IMG/VR virus record: IMGVR_UViG_3300027754_000301
Coordinates: 1 to 31,277 of that record
Source of the DNA: a virus
Length of the DNA stretch: 31,277 bases
Reading direction: 5' to 3' (one strand)
This document shows positions 25,713 to 31,277 of this stretch, piece by piece. The notes under the pieces are model-generated. The model ran no database searches and was not told the DNA's origin. It saw only the letters and a program-made list of their open reading frames with translations. Within the stretch, counting starts at the first letter, position 1; each line of letters begins with the position of its first letter. A program made the position numbers and the translations under genes.

Positions 25713-26399
25713 CTAAACCACCCTATACCAGTCCCTCACCGGGGTAAGCGAAAGGGACGCCCGATCACGGTCCTCGCTCATGGCGCGGTCAAACTCCTCC
25801 TCATACGCAGCCTTAAGAAGCTGAATCCTGTCAGGAGCCTTCTTCATGGCGATGTAGTAGGCTAGTCCCGCAGCAAGGCATGGGTAGAACCGAAAGGGAA
25901 CCTGAACGGTGTTTACGCCGGACGAGGCATCGTCCATGCGGACCAATCTGTCAACGATCAGGTCATAGGCTTGGTCTGGCGTAGGCCAGAGGTACAGAAC
26001 CGGCGTAATCATGCGGTTGATTGTGTACTGGACGGGACGGCCCGTTGTGGTCTTGTTTGGAATGTTCAGGTAATAGTCGCGGCTGATCCGATCCACCGTC
26101 AGATCAATGTTGGCGATGCTACTACTGTTGTTGGGCATCTGAACGACAACAGTCAGGAAGTCGATGACAGATGCGGGGAGATTATAGCTGGCGCTGGCGG
26201 ATGTGACAGGAATTGTCACCCTCTCAATGGTCCACTGGTTGAGACCACGATTAGCCCACTCGGCAAGCAAAAGGTTCAAGCTTCTGCGAGCAGTGCGCTG
26301 GTCATATCCTGTACGGATCTCCAGACCACACCGCTCATAGGCTTCCTCGATGTACTCAGCTACATCAAGTTCAAACGTCTTTGTTCCCGAAAGGGCCAT
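25713..26399 (-). CDS. Putative head-tail adaptor (P22 gp4-like), 228 aa
   Basis: The start has helices with AYERCGLEIRTGYDQRTARR then SLNLLLAEWANRGLNQWTIE, the characteristic first part of P22 gp4-type adaptors that bind the portal. A beta domain follows (ASYNLPASVIDFLTVVVQM), then TPVLYLWPTPDQAYDLIVDR and a helical C-terminus with DRIQLLKAAYEEEFDRAMSE. The protein is longer than P22 gp4. Its fold also resembles the 211-aa protein downstream, so the two may be ring components of the same neck. Confidence 0.68.
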   Translation of the reverse strand: MALSGTKTFELDVAEYIEEAYERCGLEIRTGYDQRTARRSLNLLLAEWANRGLNQWTIERVTIPVTSASASYNLPASVIDFLTVVVQMPNNSSSIANIDLTVDRISRDYYLNIPNKTTTGRPVQYTINRMITPVLYLWPTPDQAYDLIVDRLVRMDDASSGVNTVQVPFRFYPCLAAGLAYYIAMKKAPDRIQLLKAAYEEEFDRAMSEDRDRASLSLTPVRDWYRVV

Positions 26400-26400
26400 A

Positions 26401-26691
26401 TTAGCACACCGAGGTAGACTTAGTACGAGCCATACCCTGACCCTTGGCCGTCACCATACCGCCGCCAGCCTTGCAGACCATGCCGCCTTCAGCATACCCC
26501 GAAACCATGCCACCGTGGTTGAGGCCCTTCATGGACTTCTGGGTGTCGTGCTTCGTGTCAGCCTCGGAGGACTCCCACTCCTTCATAGACATGCCGCGCT
26601 TTTTGGCAAGCTTCTTGTCCTGTGAAACGTCCTCCTTGGACCCCTCCCACATGCCAATATTCATTAGTCCTGTTGGTGATTTACCGGCCAT
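26401..26691 (-). CDS. Small Gly/Met-rich protein with GGM motifs, 96 aa
   Basis: The first half is charged (KEDVSQDKKLAKKRGMSMKE). The second half has NHGGMVSGYAEGGMVCKAGG, GMVTAKGQGMAR and ends STSVC: three GGMV units in about 25 residues. There is no enzyme motif. It follows the 115-aa protein, which has a similar GGMV and GQGKMR tail, so the two are probably paralogous small virion-block proteins. Confidence 0.6.
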   Translation of the reverse strand: MAGKSPTGLMNIGMWEGSKEDVSQDKKLAKKRGMSMKEWESSEADTKHDTQKSMKGLNHGGMVSGYAEGGMVCKAGGGMVTAKGQGMARTKSTSVC

Positions 26692-26692
26692 A

Positions 26693-27040
26693 TCAGAACA
26701 TCCTCATTTTACCTTGACCGCGCTGGGCGACCCCCGCGCCACGGACGGAACCGCCACTCTTCATGGAGACCATGCCGCCTTTCTTGTATCCATCTTTATC
26801 AACTTCTTCCGAGTAACCTCTTATTAGCATTCCAGTCTTTTTATCGGCTTGGTTAAATTCTTCCGCCTTTTCAGGCGAATACGTTTCTACTCCTTCCAGC
26901 CTGTGCCGCGCGTTTAATTCTTTTTGTTTACGGAGCGAGGAATCTGCTAAATCGCTGGCGGTCTTACGTCTTTCGTTCGGCGTATCCCCACGAACATATT
27001 GTTTTCCGGGGGAAACCGTGATGATTTTATCGTTGTCCAT
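26693..27040 (-). CDS. Small charged protein with YKKGGMV motif, 115 aa
   Basis: The ATG at 27040 gives MDNDKIITVSPGKQYVRGDT and is preferred; the longer frame to 27088 overlaps the DUF6496-like gene. The middle is very charged (SSLRKQKELNARHRLEGVET). The tail has DGYKKGGMVSMKSGGSVRGA and then GVAQRGQGKMRMF. The stretch is AT-richer than the genes on either side. The function is unknown. Confidence 0.6.
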   Translation of the reverse strand: MDNDKIITVSPGKQYVRGDTPNERRKTASDLADSSLRKQKELNARHRLEGVETYSPEKAEEFNQADKKTGMLIRGYSEEVDKDGYKKGGMVSMKSGGSVRGAGVAQRGQGKMRMF

Positions 27041-27044
27041 GATC

Positions 27045-27206
27045 CTATCCCTTCTTGGATTTACCAGCCTCAGACAAGGCGATGGCAATAGCCTGCTTTG
27101 GGTTCTTGACCAACGGACCTTTCTTCGATCCAGAATGAAGGGATTTGGTCTTGAACTCGTGCATGACTTTGCCGACCTTCGCTTGCGCTTTGGTTGGCTT
27201 TTTCAC
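27045..27206 (-). CDS. DUF6496-like small basic protein with GTG start, 53 aa
   Basis: A GTG start overlaps the TGA of the preceding gene (GTGA). The protein reads MKKPTKAQAKVGKVMHEFKT, then LHSGSKKGPLVKNPKQAIAI and ALSEAGKSKKG. The order KVMHEFK, LHSGSKKGP, VKN-KQAIAIALSEAG is the signature I recall for DUF6496, found in bacteria and phages. It is strongly basic, so nucleic-acid binding is possible but not shown. The role is unknown. Confidence 0.75.
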   Translation of the reverse strand: MKKPTKAQAKVGKVMHEFKTKSLHSGSKKGPLVKNPKQAIAIALSEAGKSKKG

Positions 27207-27505
27207 TTCTTCTTCCCCTTGCCCATCATCATTATGATGGCGAGGCCACCCTTTTTAGAGGCAGAGCCGCCCTTCTTGAACGAGGGGGTCTTGGAGGGAT
27301 CCTTGTTGCCCTTCTTGGCAACGCCGCCCTTCTTCATCGCCATCGGCGCAGCGGCCATAGGCATTGCAGGGGCCGCAGCCTTCATAGGCATGTCGGTCAT
27401 AATGTCGGGGGCCATACGCTGACCCTGACGCGAAGCGCCCATCGCCCGCTTCTTCATGCGGGCACCAGCAACCTCACGCCCAATTCCACCGCGAGACATA
27501 GCCAT
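27203..27505 (-). CDS. Small Lys/Met/Ala-rich protein with KKGG motifs, 100 aa
   Basis: The ATG at 27505 has GAGGAG seven bases upstream; the frame from 27520 does not. It starts MAMSRGGIGREVAGARMKKR, has a Met/Ala/Pro-rich core (MPMKAAAPAMPMAAAPMAMK), then KKGGVAKKG, SFKKGGSASKKGG and a lysine end. It is basic and low in complexity. Its composition suggests a DNA-contacting or membrane-contacting virion peptide, with no firm evidence. Confidence 0.58.
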   Translation of the reverse strand: MAMSRGGIGREVAGARMKKRAMGASRQGQRMAPDIMTDMPMKAAAPAMPMAAAPMAMKKGGVAKKGNKDPSKTPSFKKGGSASKKGGLAIIMMMGKGKKK

Positions 27506-27516
27506 TGTATTTCTCC

Positions 27517-27915
27517 TCAATAGAGCTTTCGCATTACAAGGATGATTGTGTAAGCATCCCCGGAAGAAGCATCGAGCGTGGTGAACAGGATGTTTCCCGT
27601 CTTGCCCGTGCCAGCGTTGTTGTCCAGACCACCGAAGCTATCGAAGTCCATCGTCTGAGCGGCGTTCTGCGGGAACGTCAGGATGGTGACGTTTGTCGAG
27701 GCTCCCCACAGCAAACGAACCTCCATGCCGTGCGTCAGTCCGTAGATCCTGTCGATCTGGACGCCCGTGCAAGCCTTACCCTGATAGGAGGCCAAGGTGG
27801 AAACATCCACCTTGGTTACAGCGGACTCACCCGTGCCATCCGAGGCATTGGTGAACTTCATAACTAGGACCTTATCCCCCTGAAAGAGGGTCTGTGTGGC
27901 AACTGCGTCAGCCAT
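27517..27915 (-). CDS. Putative small structural protein, 132 aa
   Basis: It begins with MADAVATQTLFQGDKVLVMK and FTNASDGTGES, then VQIDRIYGLTHGMEVRLLWG, and ends in a beta segment DAYTIILVMRKLY. The fold appears all-beta. Proteins of this pattern are frequent downstream of capsid genes in environmental phages. A decoration or head-completion role is inferred from position. No catalytic motif was seen. Confidence 0.65.
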   Translation of the reverse strand: MADAVATQTLFQGDKVLVMKFTNASDGTGESAVTKVDVSTLASYQGKACTGVQIDRIYGLTHGMEVRLLWGASTNVTILTFPQNAAQTMDFDSFGGLDNNAGTGKTGNILFTTLDASSGDAYTIILVMRKLY

Positions 27916-27927
27916 CAGAGCCTCCTA

Positions 27928-28407
27928 TTAGGGGTTGATGACACCGGGCTGAACGTAGCTGACAACCAACCAACCAGTGCCAGTGCCCGTATTTGTAGAG
28001 GTGAGCTTGATACGAACATCAAGGGTTCCGCCACCGACGCTGTACCAGTTGCCGATACGAGTCGCATCAGCGCCAGCGGTGGCAGTGATAATGCCAAGGG
28101 TTCCGCCAGCAACCGCAGCCGCTGCGGTCAAAGCCGTGGCGGAAGCACTCGTACCAATACCAAGCGTGGAAGCAACGCCGCTCCAAATCACGCCGACATA
28201 GAGCTTGATATCGGTGATCGTGCTGCCCGCAGGGAGGACAATGTTTGTCGTGTAGACGCCATCCGCACCGGGACCGGCCTGCGTGACAGCTTCTGACTGC
28301 ATGAGGACGACGTTGCCGGTGTTGGCTACGTCCTGACCAAGTGTCGTGCCGGTCGTGAACTTGATAGGACCAGCTTTAATTGGTCCAGAGAATGTTGACG
28401 TTCCCAT
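27928..28407 (-). CDS. Putative beta-rich head or neck accessory protein, 159 aa
   Basis: The ATG at 28407 has AGGAG six bases upstream, and the protein begins MGTSTFSGPIKAGPIKFTTG. It continues with LPAGSTITDIKLYVGVIWSG and an Ala-rich segment (ATALTAAAAVAGGTLGIITA) and ends WLVVSYVQPGVINP. It is the first gene after the terminator behind the capsid gene. A decoration or accessory capsid role is likely from position; no family was recognised with confidence. Confidence 0.6.
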   Translation of the reverse strand: MGTSTFSGPIKAGPIKFTTGTTLGQDVANTGNVVLMQSEAVTQAGPGADGVYTTNIVLPAGSTITDIKLYVGVIWSGVASTLGIGTSASATALTAAAAVAGGTLGIITATAGADATRIGNWYSVGGGTLDVRIKLTSTNTGTGTGWLVVSYVQPGVINP

Positions 28408-28430
28408 TATGTTCTCCTGTCGTGGGGTGT

Positions 28431-28444
28431 CTGCCAAGGGGCAG
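28431..28444. promoter_or_regulatory. Small hairpin in the leader downstream of the terminator
   Basis: CTGCC and GGCAG pair around a four-base loop, 24 bases upstream of the 159-aa start. It could protect a processed 5' end of the downstream transcript. A weak -10-like TATACT (28460-28465, minus strand) lies just upstream of it, so it could belong to a promoter leader. Confidence 0.25.
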
Positions 28445-28469
28445 TCAGGGACAAAAAACAGTATACATG

Positions 28470-28499
28470 AAAAAGGGGCCGGTACAATACCGGCCCCTT
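28470..28499 (-). terminator. Strong intrinsic terminator downstream of the major capsid gene
   Basis: On the minus strand AAGGGGCCGGTA and TACCGGCCCCTT form a perfect 12-base stem with a three-base loop, followed by a T-run. The GC-rich stem makes it the clearest terminator in the window. It lies 26 bases past the capsid stop, and would end or attenuate leftward transcription before the neck genes. Confidence 0.9.
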
Positions 28500-28524
28500 C
28501 GTTTCAGAGGTCTTCCAAGTGCAG

Positions 28525-29433
28525 TTACGCGCCGGGGGAGCCGTACATCGCACGGGGGTCAGACCAGCCGAAGCTGTAACGCTCGCGAGCTTTATAACGG
28601 ACGTTGCCCGTTTCAAAGTCGCCTTCCATCGCCGTCTTGATAGGCGAACGAACGAAGTGCTTCATACCGTTCGGGGCATCGGTCTTGATGTACCAAGAAT
28701 CCGTGTCGGTGATGAAGTGGTTAACGGTGAAGCCCTGAGGCATGTAGCCACCAGACTTCAGAGCGTTAATGTCGTTGTCGCTTGTCGAGACACGCTGCTC
28801 GGACTTCAGGATACGCTCGGCAGTGAACTGAAGGCTCGCCGGGATGATGAGCTTCATGCCACGCAGGGCAACCTTGATGCCACGCTCGTCGATGAAACCA
28901 GCGATGTCGATCAGAGCCTGTTCGAGAGAAGTCTCGTTCAGATCCGAAGCAGTCGCCAGAGTATTCGACCAGTTGCCGCCACCAGTGGTGGGGTGCGCGC
29001 TATTAATGAGCGAAACGCCGTCGCCGCCCAGATAGCTGGACGAGAAGGCGTTGTTCAGAATGGACGCAGCCGTCACCTGCTTGGTGTTGGACATCGAGCG
29101 AGCCAGCGCACGGGTATAGCGGGCGCTGAGTTTGTCGTAGAGGTTGTCCTCTACAGCTTCCTCAGTGATCGCAAAAGCCAGCGCGATGGTGTTGTGGGTG
29201 TAGCGAGCAGTGAAAGCTTCGCCAGCCGTGTCATACACGATGGCTGCGCCTTCGCCCTTTACAGGGGCCTGACCGAAGCCAGACAGCATAACCTCTTCCT
29301 CAAACGCACGATCCGAAGTCTCCGTATCGAAGATTTCAGCGTGTTCGTTGTCGTAGCGGTCGTACTCCATACCAAAGAGGGCGTTAAGGCCCGGCTCCAG
29401 TTCTTTAAGGAGTTGTGAACGAGTGATTGCCAT
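28525..29433 (-). CDS. Major capsid protein (HK97-like fold), 302 aa
   Basis: The protein starts MAITRSQLLKELEPGLNALF and goes through RAFEEEVMLSGFGQAP, a FTARYTHNTIALAFAITEEA strand/helix unit, LARSMSNTKQVTAASILNNA, HPTTGGGNWSN, LEQALIDIAGFIDERG, MKLIIPASLQFTAERIL and DSWYIKTDAPNGMKHFVRSP. This order (long helix, E-loop-like segment, spine helix, A-domain strand) is that of HK97-fold capsid proteins, which form the icosahedral shell. GGGAG eight bases before the ATG is a strong ribosome site, as expected for the most abundant virion protein. It lies between a putative scaffold and the neck genes, and a strong terminator follows. Confidence 0.78.
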   Translation of the reverse strand: MAITRSQLLKELEPGLNALFGMEYDRYDNEHAEIFDTETSDRAFEEEVMLSGFGQAPVKGEGAAIVYDTAGEAFTARYTHNTIALAFAITEEAVEDNLYDKLSARYTRALARSMSNTKQVTAASILNNAFSSSYLGGDGVSLINSAHPTTGGGNWSNTLATASDLNETSLEQALIDIAGFIDERGIKVALRGMKLIIPASLQFTAERILKSEQRVSTSDNDINALKSGGYMPQGFTVNHFITDTDSWYIKTDAPNGMKHFVRSPIKTAMEGDFETGNVRYKARERYSFGWSDPRAMYGSPGA

Positions 29434-29447
29434 TGTTCAAACTCCCT

Positions 29448-30065
29448 TTAGATACCCGCACCAGTACCGTTAGCATTATAACGGTAGAAGTGGTTGTTGA
29501 GGAGGACGATAGCCAGACGACCAGCAGCAGCAGCATCCGAACTGGCAGGAGTGTCCTCGAAGCCAAGAATGCGCATGTTGAGAGTATTGGTCGTGGTAGC
29601 CGTCGAGACGGCGAGCTTGCCAGCAGACAGGCCCGAAACAGTGCTGCCGGTTGTCGCGGTAGCAAAGTTGGCGTTGGCGTGGACAAGAGCGTCCGCAGCC
29701 GCAGCATCGCAGTTAATCAGGAAAGCCTGATCGGGGTGGGCGGAGACGATGCCAGTAGCAATGGAGTTCGCATAGCAAGCAGCGGTGCCGGGGTAGAAGG
29801 GCGACCAACGGGGTTTGCCCGTAAGGTCAATGTAGTTACAGCCAAGAAACGCGCCCAGAAGGGGGACAGTGCCGCCAGCAGCAGAGCCGACAACATCAAT
29901 CATGCCGTTCGCCAGCGGGATAACAGGAGTGCCCTGATAGATCACGCTGGAAGAACCGGCAGTAGCCGCAGTCTGAATAGAGAACACAATGTCGCCATTG
30001 GTGTTCGCGCCGCTTCCAAGCATACGATACGGGCGAAGCCCGAACGAGGCATTGATATTTGCCAT
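29448..30065 (-). CDS. Putative minor capsid or decoration protein, 205 aa
   Basis: The sequence is beta-rich and low in charge: ASFGLRPYRMLGSGANTNGD, VIPLANGMIDVVG, FLGCNYIDLTGKPRWSPFYP, then AHPDQAFLINCDAAAADALV and a C-terminal part ending LNNHFYRYNANG. Its place directly upstream of the capsid gene and its beta-rich nature suggest a shell-decorating or vertex protein. AAGGA eight bases before the ATG supports the start. No direct functional motif was seen. Confidence 0.6.
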   Translation of the reverse strand: MANINASFGLRPYRMLGSGANTNGDIVFSIQTAATAGSSSVIYQGTPVIPLANGMIDVVGSAAGGTVPLLGAFLGCNYIDLTGKPRWSPFYPGTAACYANSIATGIVSAHPDQAFLINCDAAAADALVHANANFATATTGSTVSGLSAGKLAVSTATTTNTLNMRILGFEDTPASSDAAAAGRLAIVLLNNHFYRYNANGTGAGI

Positions 30066-30082
30066 TGCTCAGATCCTTGTGG

Positions 30083-30544
30083 TTATTCGGAGGAACGATT
30101 TCCGCCGAAAGTTACCCGTGATTGTCGCTCGGGACGAACCATAGGCATTGAAGGGTGTTGCTCACGCATAAGGTCGTTGTCTACCGCCTGAAGCTGCTGT
30201 TGAGTTTGCTTCCGGAAGTAATCAGTCCTCTGGCGAACAAGTTCATCTGGAATACGCGCAAGGACCAATCCTCCAACTGCGATAACGCCAGCATGTTTGC
30301 CGTCGTTGATGGTGGGGAGATCCCAATCTGGGTATTCCTCGGCGCGAACTAGCTCAAAGCCTTCGCGTGTACGTGCGGAAACGTTCTTCCGGTCGTCGTG
30401 TCCGTTGGCTTCCATACGGATCCAACGGTGCTTGTACCCCTCGGGAGCCGGGGGTGCGTCCAAACTGGACGGGGGTTTCCACACAAGTGGGCGCGATTCT
30501 TTATCGCGGACAGTCTCTGATCTAGGAGTACGGTTAACAGTCAT
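30083..30544 (-). CDS. Hypothetical head-region protein, 153 aa
   Basis: The ATG at 30544 gives MTVNRTPRSETVRDKESRPL and has AGGG about eight bases upstream; the longer frame overlaps the putative scaffold. The protein is charged, with an alpha/beta middle (GYKHRWIRMEANGHDDRKNV, then EYPDWDL, VIAVGGLVLARIPDELVRQR) and a helical Gln-rich tail (KQTQQQLQAVDNDLMREQHP). Similar proteins sit between scaffold and capsid genes in some environmental phages. The function is unknown; an assembly role is inferred. Confidence 0.6.
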   Translation of the reverse strand: MTVNRTPRSETVRDKESRPLVWKPPSSLDAPPAPEGYKHRWIRMEANGHDDRKNVSARTREGFELVRAEEYPDWDLPTINDGKHAGVIAVGGLVLARIPDELVRQRTDYFRKQTQQQLQAVDNDLMREQHPSMPMVRPERQSRVTFGGNRSSE

Positions 30545-30548
30545 TTGA

Positions 30549-31277
30549 CTAACCCTGCTGCTGTATCCGAGCATGTCTAGCATACTCTTCTAAACTAACT
30601 CCTAGCGACTTGGCAACCCTGATCTGGCTTTCAGACAGTTTCACCTTGTTGTTGCTAGATTTCACGGTCGTCCGGGCGGAGGCCACGGCGGACTGCGGGC
30701 GGGTATTCCCCTGAGCGGATTTGAACTTGTGGGGGAATTCGTTGCGGATCCTACTGTCTAGCTCCTGATAGTAATCGTCGGAGGTAGGATCGAACCCTTC
30801 AGCTTCCACAAGGTCAGCATGAATAGCATAAGCCGTAGCTGTCATGGCCTTGTCGCTGCCAAACCACTCATTCCGTTCCGCCCAAGACTGAGCCTTCGGG
30901 TCCGGGCGGGGGGCTTGCTGCTCAACCCTAGGGGGAGGCGCGGCTTGGATCGCGGCCCTGTGCCGATCCTCATTATCGCGGCGGTTTTTAGATTGCCTAA
31001 GCTTGTCGTTTTCCACAGCTAAATTTGCAAGAGCCGTCTGCGCCGTGATCTGAGCGTCAACATTCCCCTCGTCGATGGCGCGACGAAGTTCGTCCTTGAC
31101 CATCTTCTCTTGGGTCTTCAGGCGGTTGTCAAACTCGTTGACCAACGTCCGGTCAAGAACATGAGCCCGTTCCTGATAGGTATCCAACTGACCCTTCAAG
31201 CCCTTGGCAAACTCAAGCGCGGCTTGTTCGCGGCGTTCGGCCTCCCGGACCCGGTAGGTCAGCTTGTCGATCCGTTT
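30549..31277 (-). CDS. Putative capsid scaffolding protein (C-terminal 242 aa, cut by window edge)
   Basis: The frame stays open to the right edge, so the true start lies outside. The visible part is highly charged and helical (IDKLTYRVREAERREQAALE, then DTYQERAHVLDRTLVNEFDN and RRAIDEGNVDAQITAQTALA), followed by a Pro/Ala/Gln linker, a segment with GFDPTSDDYYQELDSRIRNE, and ends with LSESQIRVAKSLGVSLEEYA. Long helices plus a small C-terminal domain just upstream of the capsid gene are typical of scaffolding proteins. The Leu at 31197-31199 (TTG) should not be taken as the start. A virion protein is the alternative. Confidence 0.65.
   Translation of the reverse strand, partial: KRIDKLTYRVREAERREQAALEFAKGLKGQLDTYQERAHVLDRTLVNEFDNRLKTQEKMVKDELRRAIDEGNVDAQITAQTALANLAVENDKLRQSKNRRDNEDRHRAAIQAAPPPRVEQQAPRPDPKAQSWAERNEWFGSDKAMTATAYAIHADLVEAEGFDPTSDDYYQELDSRIRNEFPHKFKSAQGNTRPQSAVASARTTVKSSNNKVKLSESQIRVAKSLGVSLEEYARHARIQQQG

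Noticed and set aside
28555-29418. Plus-strand frame opposite the capsid gene (about 299 aa)
   Set aside because: It is antisense to a clear capsid gene and shows no domain or ribosome site.
1-31277. tRNA genes, integrase, attachment sites or insertion sequences
   Set aside because: Reading both strands by eye gave no cloverleaf-like element, recombinase motif or flanking direct repeats. A tRNA scan was not possible here.

Overview
The window is part of a tailed double-stranded DNA bacteriophage genome, most likely a short-tailed (podovirus-like) environmental phage of a Gram-negative host. The evidence is a dense run of leftward genes with overlapping stops and starts. They include an HK97-type capsid protein, P22 gp4/T7 gp11-like adaptors, a beta-propeller tail nozzle, a T7-like small holin and a 2,326-residue polyvalent protein, with no tape-measure, sheath or baseplate genes. 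No tRNA, rRNA, CRISPR array, integrase or insertion sequence was seen. Terminase, portal, DNA polymerase, RNA polymerase and endolysin are not in the window and presumably lie outside it.

Reading leftward from the right edge, the virion block begins with a putative scaffolding protein (cut by the edge). It continues with a 153-aa protein, a 205-aa probable minor capsid or decoration protein and the major capsid protein (28525-29433). A strong intrinsic terminator follows (28470-28499). Next come small neck and accessory proteins (27928-26401), an adaptor/zinc-ribbon/adaptor trio (26399-24771), three beta-rich or repetitive appendage proteins and a long tail fibre (24770-20792). A cluster of very small genes, including a holin, is next (20777-20009). 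The block ends with the propeller nozzle (20004-18154), a 97-aa protein, and four large low-complexity or multidomain proteins: 531, 357, 579 and 2,326 aa (17771-6374). The last has ParB-like, zinc-metallopeptidase and LPD38-like regions and is probably packaged and ejected with the DNA.

The only rightward gene is an SNF2-like helicase (4921-6372). It is convergent with the polyvalent gene and divergent from a leftward replication operon (4799 to the left edge). That operon encodes three proteins of unknown function, an SSB-like protein, an archaeo-eukaryotic-type primase and an SF1 helicase cut by the left edge. The divergent gap contains a consensus -35 box and a small inverted repeat, so it is a plausible early control region.

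Several genes shorter than 60 codons were found by reading the sequence directly: a holin (57 aa), a 53-aa protein with a TTG start, a 28-aa coiled coil with a GTG start and a DUF6496-like 53-aa basic protein. The most unusual items are the 22-residue repeat protein with an 11-residue Trp-Pro repeat tail, a short KKGG-type motif recurring in five separate virion-block proteins, and the giant polyvalent protein. All family assignments are by eye from motifs; no database search was run.
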